The translations under genes and the position numbers were made by a program. From Calonectria ilicicola (taxonomy: Eukaryota > Ascomycota > Sordariomycetes > Hypocreales > Nectriaceae), in contig CP085826.1 in assembly GCA_020809705.1 (NCBI GenBank), forward strand, positions 7,502,001 through 7,566,000: a stretch of DNA of 64,000 nt, read 5' to 3'. Each line of letters starts with the position of its first letter. Positions within the stretch are counted from its first letter, which is position 1. Positions 1 to 11,659 of the stretch are shown here, in pieces. The notes below the pieces were generated by a model, which saw nothing but the letters and a program-made list of their open reading frames with translations, searched no databases and was not told the DNA's origin.

Positions 1-369
1 TAGGGGAGCCCATATCAGGGGACCGAGAGCGAAGCCGGCGACGAAGAGAGAAATTCCAAGGAGTGCAATCTCTGCTGAGACTTCAAAGTCTTTCTGGATT
101 GAAGAAAGCCCTCCGGAATAGACGCTGGAGGAAAAGGACACTGACAACGCTGACACAGCTGATAGTGCAGTAATTGCTCATTTCCGACGTGGGGGATAAT
201 TTTGGGGATCATATGGATCGTTGGCGACCCAACCAACCACGTTTGGCTCTATTCTGGAATCCGCGTCTAATGGGAGGAAGTGCAAACCCTCATCCCAAAT
301 CTGCGACCGCGTCCAAACCAGGCTAAGCAAGGGAATCCGCTTTGGTATGACACCTGGTTGCCCCTCCAT
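1..369 (-). pseudogene. MFS drug/H+ antiporter (DHA1-like), partial and interrupted by a stop
   Basis: Only the N-terminal part is in the window; the rest lies beyond the left edge. Reading down from an ATG at 369, residues 1-63 end in the motif NYPPRRK. A TGA at 180-178 follows, and the same frame then continues open to base 1. The text after the stop (AITALSAVSALSVSFSSSVY, then SGGLSSIQKDF and VAGFALGPLIWAPL) is the typical first and second membrane segment of fungal DHA1 multidrug transporters, where the stop position is normally Trp (RRKWAIT). A TGG-to-TGA change therefore truncates the protein before any membrane helix. It diverges from the aldo-keto reductase. I see no splice signals that would remove the stop. 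A sequencing error, or a downstream start, cannot be excluded. Confidence 0.7.
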
Positions 370-851
370 TTCGCTGGCTAGTGTGAATCAATTGGACTGC
401 AACCAGGACTCAAACACTTTTAATATCAAGGATAGAATAATAAATTTTATTTTATCTACATGGTGAAACCAGTGTTTTTTTTGATTCTTTTCCCGTGGGG
501 CCAGCCGATTAAAAATTGAAAAAATGACCCATCGGCCGAAAGTGGGTGACTCCTTTTGAGTCTGAGCTGAATATGCGCTTGGTGGGGCTCTATCGCCCGA
601 TCACGTCGGCCGAAGTGAAGCGGGACAACACATCACCTCCCGGAACCATCGGAATGACCATATGAGATGAAGCTTTAGCTCAATAGAAGGCCATAGCTTC
701 ATGACTACTTAAGCCCCCGCATCAGAAACCCACTCTTAGATTGATGCACGCGGCTTCCACGACTCCGCAACCACGTCCCTCATATCCGAACCGAATACTT
801 CAACAATTCCCAATTTATCACACACCGAAACCTCACACACGCTGGCATAAA
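370..851. promoter_or_regulatory. Divergent promoter with two TCGGCCGA palindromes
   Basis: This is the 482-bp gap between the interrupted MFS gene and the aldo-keto reductase. It contains ATCGGCCGAAAGTGGG at 531-546 and a second TCGGCCGA at 606-613 followed by AGTG. The first 16-mer recurs exactly at 5079-5094 in front of the MFS carrier at 5397. CGG half-sites facing each other are typical binding sites for Zn2Cys6 dimers. The factor encoded between the two promoters (2467-4751) is the natural candidate ligand, but that link is inference. Confidence 0.5.
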
Positions 852-2110
852 ATGACTCAATCCCTTCCTTTCGCAGATATCGAGGTTCCAGTGCCGGGAT
901 TTGGAGCAATGGGTATGAGCTTTGGTCTGGGCAACAATCTTTCTTTTGAGCAGGCGGAACCCATCTTTTTGAAAGCAATCGAACTTGGATGCACATTCTG
1001 GGATACGGCTGTATATTATAAGCTGAATCTAAAACATAAGTGCATCTCGTTAATATCATGCTAGGTGGTTTACCAGGCGGGAATCAACGAAAAGTTGATT
1101 GGTGACTTCTTCAAGAAACACAATAACCGGGACCAGGTTTTCAGTATGGCGTTTCAAAATTCATTGATACCAGATGGTTACTAAATTCTATTAGTTGCTT
1201 CAAAATGTGGATATGATTGCTTTGGTGACGGAAGTATCACCAATTCACCCTCGCACATCAAATCCTACATTGAAGGAACGATTGAGCGTCTTGGCTCCGC
1301 ACCTGACTTGTATTACCTTCATAGGATCGATCCAAGTCAGTCTGTATAGCTTTTTCGATATATCTATGCTAATTATTTTGAAGATACCCCTCTTGAAGAC
1401 TCTATTATCGCTCTCGACGAGATTCGCCGAGCTGGCAAGACCAAATACATTGGTCTGTCGGAATGTTCAGCCAAAACGCTTCGCAGGGCAAACTCCAGTA
1501 TGAAACCATTTCGTTTCCAACGTACTCCGGTAGCTCACATAGGGGTTTAGTCGCCAGAATCGATGCCGTTCAAGCAGAATACTCCGCCTTTGAACTCATT
1601 CATGAATCTGATAGTCTCATCGCCACTGCAAAGGAACTGGGCATCACTTACGTTGCATACAGCTCACTAGGTCGCGGTTGGCTGGTTGACGATTTTCCAT
1701 ATAAGAGCCCTGAAGATTTCCCCTTGGACGACAATCGCCGTGCTTGTATGTTACCTCCCCTGTAGATTACTCTCCCTGTGACATGCCATGAGTACTAAAG
1801 TACGGTGATTCCAGCTCCTAAATTTCAGGGAGAAAACTTTTACCACAATCTCAAGATCAGAGAGGCAATTGGGAAGTTGGCAGACCGAAAAGGCTGTACA
1901 CTTGGACAGGTGGCATTAGCGTGGGTTTCGTCGCAGGGTATGATCGCAATCCCAGGGACCACCAAAGTGCATCGGTTGGAGGAAAATTGGAATTCTCGGA
2001 ATGTGACTTTGACAGAGGCTGAAAAACTGGAAATGCATAGTATCCTTGAATCGGTGAAGCCCCAAGGAGAGCGCTACGGCCCGAGGCAGCAGGCTATGGT
2101 TGGACATTGA
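852..2110 (+). CDS. Aldo-keto reductase (NADPH-dependent, AKR13/yakc-like)
   Basis: Six exons join in frame to 327 residues: 852-1010, 1065-1143, 1195-1335, 1384-1497, 1551-1745 and 1815-2110, all with GT-AG introns. The catalytic tetrad is visible as Asp in FWDTA, Tyr in [10 protein letters not shown], Lys in IASKCGYD and His in YYLHRID. The C-terminal half has [11 protein letters not shown] and [14 protein letters not shown], the usual NADPH-binding region. The length fits the family (about 330). These enzymes reduce aldehydes or ketones in the cytosol; the substrate cannot be read from sequence. Start: the ATG at 852 gives the family N terminus; an ATG at 741 in the same frame adds only unrelated sequence. 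It lies beside a Zn2Cys6 factor and an MFS carrier with matching promoter boxes, which suggests a small co-regulated catabolic or detoxification set. Confidence 0.9.
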
Positions 2111-2466
2111 GATGAATTGATCGTCAAAGTAGTAGACGAGAGCACAAACGACTAAGATAAAAACATTTTACTACCTGTAACCATTTTTGTAATATTAAAA
2201 CACATAGTGGCTGAAATTACTACCAAATGTGCTTGCATCTCCGGGCGCTTCTCATCTGAATCTCAATACAAGCCGCTTTCGAGCTAGTCCTTTGCCACCA
2301 CGGCCATGTTTCCCTCTTTCTGTTAAATTGATAAGTGGGGTAAATACATAACACGCTACTGGAATAGATAACTCCACAGAAGTGATGGAATCGGACTTTA
2401 AAGTTCTATCGCCGTTTCCTCAACTGTCTGCACCATTGAACCAATATTTACCAATTCTACGTGGCC
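2111..2466. other. Intergenic, 3' end of the reductase and promoter of the regulator
   Basis: This 356-bp stretch holds no coding sequence I can support. It must contain the reductase 3' UTR and the promoter of the Zn2Cys6 gene. I see no copy of the TCGGCCGA box here, so the regulator is probably not controlled by the same site. Confidence 0.5.
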
Positions 2467-4751
2467 ATGGATGATCGCGCGAATAAGTCAAGACGCAAGG
2501 TCACTACGTGCACAGAGTGCTATAGACGCAAGCAAAAGGTTTCCATTCTGACGTACCATGCCCATTGTGGTGCATAAAATTGCTGACAGATTCTAAGTGC
2601 AATCGACAGAAACCATGTAACTTCTGCCTTCGTCGTGGTGTGCCAAATAGATGTCAGTATGATGAACATTCCGAGTATGTTCATATCGCTTCATCTTTCT
2701 TCCTTTCTTTTTTTTTCTTTTTTGGCTTCATTTATGTATTCTTGATTTCGCTTGCTGACTATTCGCCTTCGCGGAAAGACGAACGGCAGTGTCTGGCATT
2801 GGAGAGCTCACATCGACAGCTTCGCCTACCGTCAATAGCGCTTCCACACAAGACTTTCAGCTTTTGAGTCAGAGCGGTTATGCTCAAAGCAGCCCGACCA
2901 ATACTCTCGTATCACAGTCGGAACCTTCCGACGTAAGTAAACCAGCGCTTCTTTCTTCGTCAGTCCAACCAAAAGTCACCGTATCTCACTCTGTTGTAGG
3001 CTATTCAATCTGTTTCTCCAAATCTCGGAATTCGTGTCCTCAGTGTGCTAGATGCACCCGCCAGTAATAGCTACTGGCAATTGGTGGCCCGGCTTCCATC
3101 ATCACCAGTTATCGAGGAACTCGTCGCAGTTTTCTTCTCAGAGGCCAATTGGCATTTTCAGATTTTGGATCATAGTTTTTTTATCGATCTATATCACACT
3201 TGGGCCGAAGCAAACTTGACTAGGGCGACCATTCAAGCCAAAAGGCCCTCTTCAGAGCTTTTATTCTTCCCTGCATTGCTATTTCAGGTTATGGCCATTG
3301 GAGTCGTATTTCTCCCTGCAGATACCACGACGAAAGAAGCTTTGGGACTATGGGACCCAAATACCACCAGTACTCTTTCGGACAGTTATAGCTCCATCGG
3401 AAGTCATCTAGCCAATTTTTTCGATCAATGCACGGTCGAACTGGTCATGATTCAACATGATCTGGTAAAATGCGCCTGGTTCAAAACGCATAACAGAGGC
3501 CTGTTAGCATGGCAGTTTCTTGGCAGAGCAATTAGGTAATCAGCCACCGCCAGACCAGAAAACAGTTTCGGTTAACTTTAGTGTAGAAAAGCGCAATTAT
3601 TTGGATTGCATCTTTGTACACAACCATATGAGAATAATGCCAAAGACGGCAATGCCCTGGGCCAGCTTTGGCTTCAGGAACATCGTCAACGCCTTTGGGT
3701 CACGCTTTTTTCGTGGGACAGGTGTGTTTTGTCATACCCCTTTTGTCAAAGTGGATATTAAGAAAAAGCCTTAGCTAACAACTCCAGTCACATGGCAGTG
3801 CTCCTCGGCCATCCTCGAACTATAAACATGAGCGACTGCACCGCGGAACAGCCAGTAGGCTGTGAAATCCCTGCTAATCGTTCTAATGCACTCCCGACAC
3901 CCATAGCACCTTTGGTAAAACCTCCACCGTTTGCCAACCGTCTTTTCACCTATTCTTTAGCGAGAAAAATTCACGAAATCCTCAATTTGTCTGCCAACAC
4001 TCGCATGGTAAGCGACTATGGGATAGTAAAGCGACTTCATGCTGAGATCGTCGACCTCTGGAAGAATCATCACCCTGCACTCAGAGCAAATAACCCTGAT
4101 ACATCTTGGGATCAACAACATCCTGTGATAAAGCAGCAGCGTCAATTCGCCAAAATAATGGCAAACTCGGTCATTCTCACACTTCACAGGGATCATGTGA
4201 AGGTACATCAAGAAAGTCGTGATGAAGCAATGAAGGCAGCGCTGGCTTGTCTTGATGCCCAACATATTCTCAGGAGTATTCTGCCTCCTAACCAGCAGAA
4301 GATGTATGGCCTCTCATGCCACTGCATTGACGCCTGCATCTTCATCGCTTACGTTTCCAGAATGCAGGATGGAGTCGATCCGAATATACTTGCTAGAGTT
4401 CAAAACACCATCCAAGAAACCATCGCGAGACTACAGGTACTAGGAGACGAGAGCCTATTCACCAAAAATATGATCAAAGCTTTAATTAAGGCATTTGATA
4501 TATTACGAGAAAGGGTTGGATATGGTCCCACTTCCATCATTAACGATATCCAAATATCTCCACCGTTAGCAGACTTGCCCGCTCAAGTGGCAATGTCAGA
4601 CCTAGACTTTGACTTGGCTTTTCAGGATGGAAGGTTTCATCCTGAAAGTTTGGAGCATGTGGATAATGCATCAATAATCATTCCTGGTGTGGGATTTGCT
4701 CTCGATGACGACGGAGTTTTGCTGATGAACTCAGAAGATGTTAGGTTTTAG
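2467..4751 (+). CDS. Zn2Cys6 transcription factor with fungal-specific TF domain
   Basis: Six exons give 645 residues: 2467-2538, 2598-2674, 2779-2932, 3000-3535, 3587-3721 and 3788-4751. The first splice removes a 59-nt intron ending in AAG and joins YRRKQK to CNRQKPC, completing the cluster C-x2-C-x6-C-x5-C-x2-C-x8-C at about residues 15-43. The middle homology region (fungal_trans type) is recognised by AQLFGLHLCTQ and by WLQEHRQRLWVTLFSWDR at the fourth and fifth exons, followed by a family-like DSHMAVLLGHPRTI. It is a nuclear DNA-binding regulator. It sits between the reductase and the MFS carrier whose promoters share CGG/CCG palindromes, so it is probably their local regulator. The second intron is unusually rich in pyrimidines (2683-2727). 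Exon 1 and exon 5 boundaries rest on the motif match. Confidence 0.88.
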
Positions 4752-5396
4752 TCACGATATTAACGGGTGCGCACTTGATAAGGTCGGTTCTGAAGTTACG
4801 ACGGAATCAAAGTTCACAGTGGGAATTGTAAATTTTCGAGTAATCTATTGGTTCCAACTTATATATATGAACTTCATGCATTCGGGTCTTACCAGTGTAA
4901 TTGGGGTTTGTTTTGACTAAGCTGTTCAGTCCAGCTCCAGGGACTGTGGATCAAATATTCAAGGGATCCCAGCCACTAATCCGTGTTATGACTAATATGC
5001 CGAGTCTTCCGATCCCCTTGATTCGTCGGACCGAATGGTGGTGACCTTCGGCCGACGATTGCTGTCGCAAAACAACCTATCGGCCGAAAGTGGGGGAATT
5101 TCTCAGTCGCCATCACAGGCACCCAAGGAGTAACCCGCCGCTCTTCTCTTGTCTAGTGACCGCAGCTTAACACTAAAAAGCCTTTCAAATCTATCTATAT
5201 GGTATTACAGTTGGCGGAGATCAACGGAGATTGTCAATTGCTGGATATTTCTTCTCCCTTTAAAGTGAGCACTGCTCTCTGGGATATCTAATTGATAATT
5301 TTTGCCTAAATTCTTTTCTCATGTTGGTGTCAATCCCACTGATAAATACTTACTTGCCGGCATCCATTCATTATTGGATTTTCCTGATCCCCAACC
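4752..5396. promoter_or_regulatory. Promoter of the MFS carrier with two TCGGCCGA palindromes
   Basis: The 645-bp gap contains TCGGCCGA at 5048-5055 (read on the minus strand it continues AGGTCAC) and ATCGGCCGAAAGTGGG at 5079-5094. The latter is identical over 16 bases to 531-546. The two boxes are about 320-350 bp before the carrier ATG, a distance like that of the boxes in front of the reductase (about 240-320 bp). No other feature is supported. Confidence 0.5.
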
Positions 5397-6794
5397 ATGG
5401 CTGAAATCGCATCGTCGCAGAGTGCGGCAGCATCAAGGCAGCATGACCAACAAATACCTGTGGAGAAAAATCCCCCAAATCACGCCGAGGCTGATGGCAA
5501 CCTCGAGTCACGCAAAACCTCCGAAGACATACCAAACGGCGGGTTTCGAGCATGGTTGCAAGTTCTCGGTGCATTCTTCCTCTTCTTCAACACTTGGTCA
5601 GCGACCCCTACCTTGTACTCATACTTCTGGCGAGGGTGACCATTTCATTACTGACTTGTTTGGAACAGGGGTATAATTAATTCATATGGAGCCTTTCAGA
5701 CGTACTACGAGCAAGACCTCCTGTCGACCTCAAGCGCGTCGGCAATATCCTGGATCGGTTCCTTTCAATCCTTTCTCATCATGTTCACAGGATTTGCTAC
5801 TGGTCCGATGTATGATGCTGGATATTTCTATCAACTTCTTGTCACTGGCTTGTTCCTCGTCAGTTTTGGGCATATGATGCTAAGCCTTTGTCGAGTATAC
5901 TGGCAAGTGCTCCTTGCCCAAGCGTTTTGTATTGGCATTGGTGCCGGAACGCTTTTCGTACCCAGTGTCGCGATTCTTTCAACCTACTTTACCACTAAAA
6001 TATCATTCGCAGTCGGTATAGCAGCATCGGGTGCCAGTATAGGCGGTGTGATATATCCAATCGTCTTCCGGGAGCTGCAGGTGAGAGTTGGCTTTGCCTG
6101 GTCAACTCGTATCATCGGCTTTATCGCGTTGGGGGGTCTAGCGCTATCTAACATTATTATGAGGGTTCGCATGTTGCCCGCGTCTAGCCGGAAGATTGTC
6201 GACTTGTCAGCCTTGAAGGAAGTCCCCTATTCGCTCTTTACTCTTGGCCTCTTTATATCCTTCATGGGAGCGTATACGCCATTCTTTTACATTCAGCTAT
6301 TTGCTTCTCAACGTCACTTAACACAATCTAACCTCAGCTTTTATCTTTTGAGTGTCTTGAACTCCACCTCGACGGTTGGGCGCATCTTGCCAAACTTTAT
6401 GGCGGATATTGTAGGCCCATTCAACATGATCGTACCATGCGCTGTGACGTGTGGGATTTTGATCCTATGTCTGCTGGCAGTCAACACCCAGGCACAGCTT
6501 CTAGCCATCGTCGCTCTTTACGGCTTCTTTTCTGGCTCATTCGTTTCTTTGAGTCCTAGTATTCTTGTCGCATTATCGCCCAATCGTGGTGTGATAGGGA
6601 CAAGAATGGGAATGTGCTTTTCGGTCATGGCTGTTAGCCTGCTTATTGGAACGCCGATTGCTGGAACCATCCTGAGTTCAAAAGGCTTTTCGGCAGTATG
6701 GATATACGGGGGTCTATTCACAACTATTGGTGGTGCAATTTTAGCTGTTGCCAGGGGATTCCATGCTGAGTGGAGGTGGGATGCAAAAGTTTGA
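5397..6794 (+). CDS. MFS monocarboxylate-type transporter
   Basis: Two exons (5397-5596 and 5669-6794) give 441 residues. The hydrophilic N terminus (about 45 residues) leads into PNGGFRAWLQVLGAFFLFFNTW, the usual first segment of fungal MCT-like carriers, and exon 2 begins with GIINSYGAFQTYYEQDLL, the family motif after the first helix. About twelve hydrophobic segments follow, with the VGRILPNFMADIVGP loop. It is predicted to sit in the plasma membrane and move a small organic acid or related metabolite with protons. Splicing (GTCAGC to ACAG) restores Trp-Gly at the junction. Its promoter shares palindromes with that of the reductase, so the two are probably co-regulated. Confidence 0.9.
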
Positions 6795-9015
6795 GGGCTC
6801 GAAGCTGGATTTTTTAGGGGGGAGGAATGTCAAACAAGTATATCGCCGCGCGGCAAATCCAATATGTCAGGTCCTCCTCTCCTGACTGAGTGCATGATCA
6901 AATATCAAAAATCCCCTTGAACCCCGTTGTGGAAAGGGGAAGAGCATGGTCCTTTTGCAACCTTAACCCCTTTTGGAGAAGAGCAATGATCCCCGGAAAG
7001 AATCCACTGCGAACAAGCCTGGGTGGGGTTGGTAGATGCAGTGAGGCCTCCTCCATCAGGTCGCTACATGTCTTATGGATGGGGACTATGGCTCTTGCTA
7101 TGAGAGTCTCAGCTTTGCACCTAGGCCAGATGGAGCATGAAGACGCCAGCGACATGTTACTTCTCAAAATCAAAACCCACGATAAGTCATGTACATCACG
7201 ATGTGGGATATTTTTAAACTAAATACGTCGACAGACATTTCGATATTTTGATCTCAATGCTAACACCAGCGACGCAAGTCAGACCCTTAAAAGGAGCTTT
7301 TTTAATGGGTCGGCGTTTGGAATCGCCGATGCCGACTGCTTATCAGCCCTATTAGTGATGGTTACCGGGATAGTTAAACGGTATTTAGACTCCCTACCAG
7401 TTATCTTTGCAGATCTTTATTGGCTGTCGCCATTTTAGCACGGCCGTCGTCGGAATTTTGGCATTGTCCGACTAGCGTGTTGCATCCCTGTTGAAAAAAC
7501 GGGAGTGGCTCGGGGACGGCGTCTTCTCCTCCGTCGCCGCCCCAGCGACGGCATTAAAGGGATGTTGAACCATGCCGACATAATAATGCCCTTTGAATCA
7601 TAATGATGACGAATCTTTTGTTATTGGGGTATAATGAAGTTTTGCTATTAGGAAAGGTGTTTGGAGAAACATGGTATATACTTTGGAAATTGTCAATAAG
7701 GAAATTGTTTAGAGCTGCAAAGTTGTGTTTTCCCCAGATGATAAATGAGAGATGAACCGTGGAGCGATTTTACCCACATATGGAGGAAAAATTATATTGT
7801 TTTTCTTCTATTAGACATGACCCCCCCCTCTCAAGTTCCATGACGGTATTGTTGGGTTGACATGTGATGGTAGAATAGTGAATGATGATATAGGGTATGT
7901 CGCCAGATGCTGGATGTTTTTTTCATGGGTGACAGGGATGGTCGGAATTCGGATTAGGCCCGTTATGGCAACTTCCGTTATTGAGCCGTGGAGCAAAAAG
8001 CAACACGAACAGTAAAACCAGGAGCAGTATCGGCTTTGATCTTATCCGCTGTGACATGTTTCCTTGCAACAATCTTGTAGATCAGTTCATAGAAAAACCA
8101 ATCAGGTTGAATAAAGAAGACACTGGGGCTTGTTCTCATCCCAACTTCGTAAGGCTTTACGAGTAGAGTTTACGGAGATTACTAGCGTAATCTCTTGAAT
8201 CCGGATGCTCTCGGCCGTCGCGTGGAGGATTCAAAGGCCGAGCGACTAGACCATGCGATTACAAAGAATGATTGAGGCTCAACCCTACGTCAGCCCTGGC
8301 ATTGCCAAAGCCCCGTCAGTTCATGATGGCGGCGCATGGCCTGTGCTAGAGTTGGGTGTGTGAGATTCTCATTGGGCACCAGTGCGCCTGATTAAGACTA
8401 AGCCCCTGTCGTGGGGTCGCTCGCGGCACTGCGGCGGTCGCACATCTTCCGAACTACCGCTGACTCAGCTTGTTTTTCTGGAATCCTGCACCAAAGCTCG
8501 CTGGGTATTGACACGAGAATGGCATGATGGAGGACTGGGCATGTTATTTGCAATGGGACATTCAAACTCGAGAAAATAGCCAGAAAACAATGGGAAAAAT
8601 AGCAGTAGACAGCAGAAAACAAGGAACAATCCCAACTGTTTGATTCTTGGCTAAGCTTCCTTGCAGCGTGCTAAAATCGTTAGCGCAGCGGGAGTGGAAG
8701 CAAAAGCTTGCCAAGTCGATCGGAGCCTTGACGTCGCTTTCGGTTCTGGGCGGATACGGGAGATGCCCGGCGGGGACCGAAAAGTAGGGAACGCCGAACA
8801 CGTTGCGTATGACTCCACTGGTATTTTTAATAAAAGGGAGCTGATGAATCTGATGTGATCTCGAATCTGCTTTTTTAAGATCATAATCCACATTCTAATT
8901 CCCCCATCATTTAACCAGCCTACCTTCCTACTCTATTTCTTAAACATCCACACCTTTCCCTAGCTCATCAAGCTACCACTGCCTCTTTACTTTCATTTCT
9001 TCTTCTATATCCAAC
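6795..9015. other. 2.2 kb intergenic region without supported genes
   Basis: Open frames here (for example 6890-7222 and its antisense, and those around 8382-8891) are short, overlap on both strands and show no family resemblance or splice logic, so I do not call genes. Notable items are a perfect inverted repeat at 8175-8194 (eight-base arms, four-base loop), a GC-rich patch around 7500-7560, and pyrimidine-rich sequence at about 8900-9010, typical of a fungal promoter in front of the next gene. Confidence 0.5.
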
Positions 9016-10365
9016 ATGACTCTCCTCCCACCTCGCTCGCCGGGAAGACAACCGCTCAAATCCTCATATTGGTCTAAACGATGGCCGGCTTTCATCATCC
9101 CCGCCGCCATGACGGGCCTCATCCTCCAGGTCCTCTTTTTGGGTAACATGAGTTACCTCTATGGTATCCTCTTCAAGTCAACAGATAGAGCGCATAACCT
9201 CAAGATAGTAAGCGTCGACTTTGACGGAGGTCATATCGGCCAAGCTCTATCTATCGCCTACGAGTCGTTGAAAGGGAACGATTTCCCAACCATCGAGTTC
9301 CGCACGGCATCCGACTACTCTACACCAGAACTGCTTGAGGAGGCTGTCTGCAAAGAGGATTACTGGGCCGCAATCTACACACACTCGGGAGCTTCAAACC
9401 ATTTGATGGCTACTATCAACGGCACAAACTCGACCGCTTACGACCCTAAGAGCGCCATTACATACTCTTACATCGGCTCATATTACCCTGTGGTCACTTC
9501 CTCTGTGATCGAATCAAACATGCAGACTTTGGTTGCTGTGGCGGCCAAGGCCTACTACGGTGTCGCTACCGATGCTTTTGCTGCTGTCAACCTGACCAAC
9601 GCTGCTAGCGCATCGGCATTCGTTAACCCTATTGTCGCTTCATCCGATATCCGCATGCCTACTCATCAGGGCACTCGAGTCCTTTTCAACACCGTGTCCA
9701 TGGTTATGCCTATTCTGATGCAATTCTTTTTCCTCATGGGAATGAACGGAATCTTTGGTCAGGCAGGTGTCTTCGGCAAGCTCTCGAAACGGGATACATA
9801 CCTGGTCCGACTGGTCATATGGCAGCTATACACATTCATCGGTAGTCTTTGCATGACGGGATACATCTGGGCCTATCGCGAGGGCTGGAAGGTGAGCGGC
9901 TCCCAGTTTGCTGAGACATGGATGTGCCTGTGGCTGTTTATGCAAATCAACTACGCCCTGATTGATACGCTTATCGAGACCGTCATTCCCATGAAGTTCT
10001 TTTCATTCTTTCTCTTGACCTGGATCATCATGAATGTTGCCAGCACCATCTATCCTTTCCCTCTTTCTCCTGGATTCTACCGCTGGGGCTATGCTCTGCC
10101 CGCCCACGAAACTTACACATTGTTGTCTGAGATTTGGTCCGGTGGCTGCAAGCTGCACAATGAGGTTGCATTGCCAGTCCTCTTGGTCTGGCTTGTCATT
10201 TGCCACATCACTAGTGCTTGGTCCGTTTACAAGCGATGCGTCGCCGCTGAGAGCGTCCCAATGACGGAACGTGTGGATACCGAGGCTACAATTGCTGCAG
10301 ACAGGGATTTGGCTTCCGCTGGCAATGACACCACCGAAAATTCAAAGCGCCACGAGACTGTTTAG
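9016..10365 (+). CDS. SNG1/DUF3533-family integral membrane protein
   Basis: A single exon encodes 449 residues. A membrane segment at about 27-50 is followed by a large non-cytosolic region of about 160 residues. Five further hydrophobic segments follow in the C-terminal half, with GFYRWGYALPAHETY, the hallmark of the SNG1 (nitrosoguanidine-resistance) and DUF3533 family. The layout resembles the N-terminal half of ABC-2 permeases. Yeast Sng1 is linked to drug resistance and plasma-membrane lipid asymmetry, but the activity of this protein is unknown. The ATG follows a pyrimidine-rich leader and there is no sign of introns. The C-terminal tail (from about 410) is polar. Confidence 0.85.
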   Translation: MTLLPPRSPGRQPLKSSYWSKRWPAFIIPAAMTGLILQVLFLGNMSYLYGILFKSTDRAHNLKIVSVDFDGGHIGQALSIAYESLKGNDFPTIEFRTASDYSTPELLEEAVCKEDYWAAIYTHSGASNHLMATINGTNSTAYDPKSAITYSYIGSYYPVVTSSVIESNMQTLVAVAAKAYYGVATDAFAAVNLTNAASASAFVNPIVASSDIRMPTHQGTRVLFNTVSMVMPILMQFFFLMGMNGIFGQAGVFGKLSKRDTYLVRLVIWQLYTFIGSLCMTGYIWAYREGWKVSGSQFAETWMCLWLFMQINYALIDTLIETVIPMKFFSFFLLTWIIMNVASTIYPFPLSPGFYRWGYALPAHETYTLLSEIWSGGCKLHNEVALPVLLVWLVICHITSAWSVYKRCVAAESVPMTERVDTEATIAADRDLASAGNDTTENSKRHETV

Positions 10366-10720
10366 AACCATACAGAAGGAATTATTTAGGTGTACTGATA
10401 CAGCATTAGAAGGGCGTTTTGGGACATTGATTTTTTTGATCCATGTTGGCAGATCATGCGGACGAGCTCAAGACTCTGAAATAGTGCCATTTGTACATCA
10501 AGCGTTGAATTTTTATTAGACTAATTTAGACACGACACATCCGATACTATCTCATAGAATAGAATACTACTAGAATAAATCTCTAAATCTCTTATTACAA
10601 TCTAAATTCCATTTCATCTTGACCCTTGAGTAAAGCCTTACCATTTCTGAGAGAATTGCTTCTGTTTGCCTTGGGCGTTGCCTAACAGGGGATTCACATG
10701 TCTTTGGAACCCCATATCGT
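10366..10720. other. Convergent intergenic region
   Basis: This 355-bp gap lies between the 3' ends of the SNG1-like and RTA1-like genes. It is AT-rich and should hold both 3' UTRs. I see no coding or structural feature in it. Confidence 0.5.
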
Positions 10721-11659
10721 TTAGTTCCGAACCGAGTTGTCTTTTTCCGTAGATTTATCCTTCCGAAGCTGAAAATTGGCCTCAGCCCAGCGTCCTTGAA
10801 AGGCAATACCCGGATGCCAAATGGCGAGACAGGTGGATGCAATGAGAACCATGACACCTTCCAGTACAATGAATGCAACCTCATTCTCGGCAAGTTTACT
10901 GTATAGTCCATCGCTAAGCTCTGCCACTCGGAACGCAGTTCGAATCAAGATGCCGACCGTCGCAATAGTTAGCCCTACATGTAGTTAGTACATGACCGCA
11001 AGACTAGGATTCGGGGTAGGTACCAATCAAAAATAAAGTGAATTTTCGAGATGTTTGCAGCTTCGAAAACTTGGGATCCCACTGATCTTGGCTTTTATAT
11101 GTCCTGAAACCGAATTCAGCAGCCATGATGACAAAAATGCCAATTGCTGCGAGATGTGCCCCGAGGCCCGTCTTGATAAGTCCCAAGCCCAAATCCAACA
11201 ACTTTGGATCTTTTCGTCCCAGAATCGCTCCGCCTGTAGCTTGGAATAATAGAGAGATGAAGTCGGCTATCATAAATGTGATGGTGTAGGTTCGGGGGCT
11301 GAAGCGCGAGAGGTTCTGTCCATAGACGCAGATGATACGAGCTAGACAGAGGTAAATAGCTGCGCTGAAAAAGGCAGGACCAATAGTCAGCGATACAATG
11401 TAACTGTAAGATTCAGTTAGAACAGCCCTTGAACTTGAGGTCACATCATGGTTCCTCACGCTACATATGAGCCATGCCCATAATGCATCTGTATCCGAGC
11501 AGCATAACCAACAATCTCAAGGAAATGGCCGCTGAACATGCCAAACAAGAACCCCCATGTTTTGTACCGAATGCCAAGGAAAGTCTGGACAACTAAGAGA
11601 ACTGAATGGCAGACGAGATAGAAGGTATTCGCCCCTAGGTTGGGGATGTCCATCGTCAT
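10721..11659 (-). CDS. RTA1-like seven-helix membrane protein
   Basis: Three exons (11659-11460, 11403-11024, 10974-10721) give 277 residues. Family landmarks are FLEIVGYAARIQMH in the second segment, APFFSAAIYLCLARII-type text after the first splice, SLLFQATGGAI, and at the third exon FRVAELSDG with ENEVAFIVLEG, which is diagnostic for RTA1-domain (lipid-translocating exporter-like) proteins. The first donor is GTGAGG, which completes an Ala codon; a nearby GTAGCG would break the frame. Homologues are linked to resistance to membrane-active compounds; substrates are uncertain. The N terminus is a little short, and an upstream frame that would extend it contains a TAG, so translation most likely starts at 11659. 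Confidence 0.85.

Noticed and set aside
6890..7222. 110-residue open frame in the intergenic region
   Set aside because: An overlapping antisense frame, no recognisable motif, and no splice or promoter logic.
8382..8893. Several overlapping frames on both strands
   Set aside because: Short, mutually overlapping and without family features; this is more likely promoter sequence of the SNG1-like gene.
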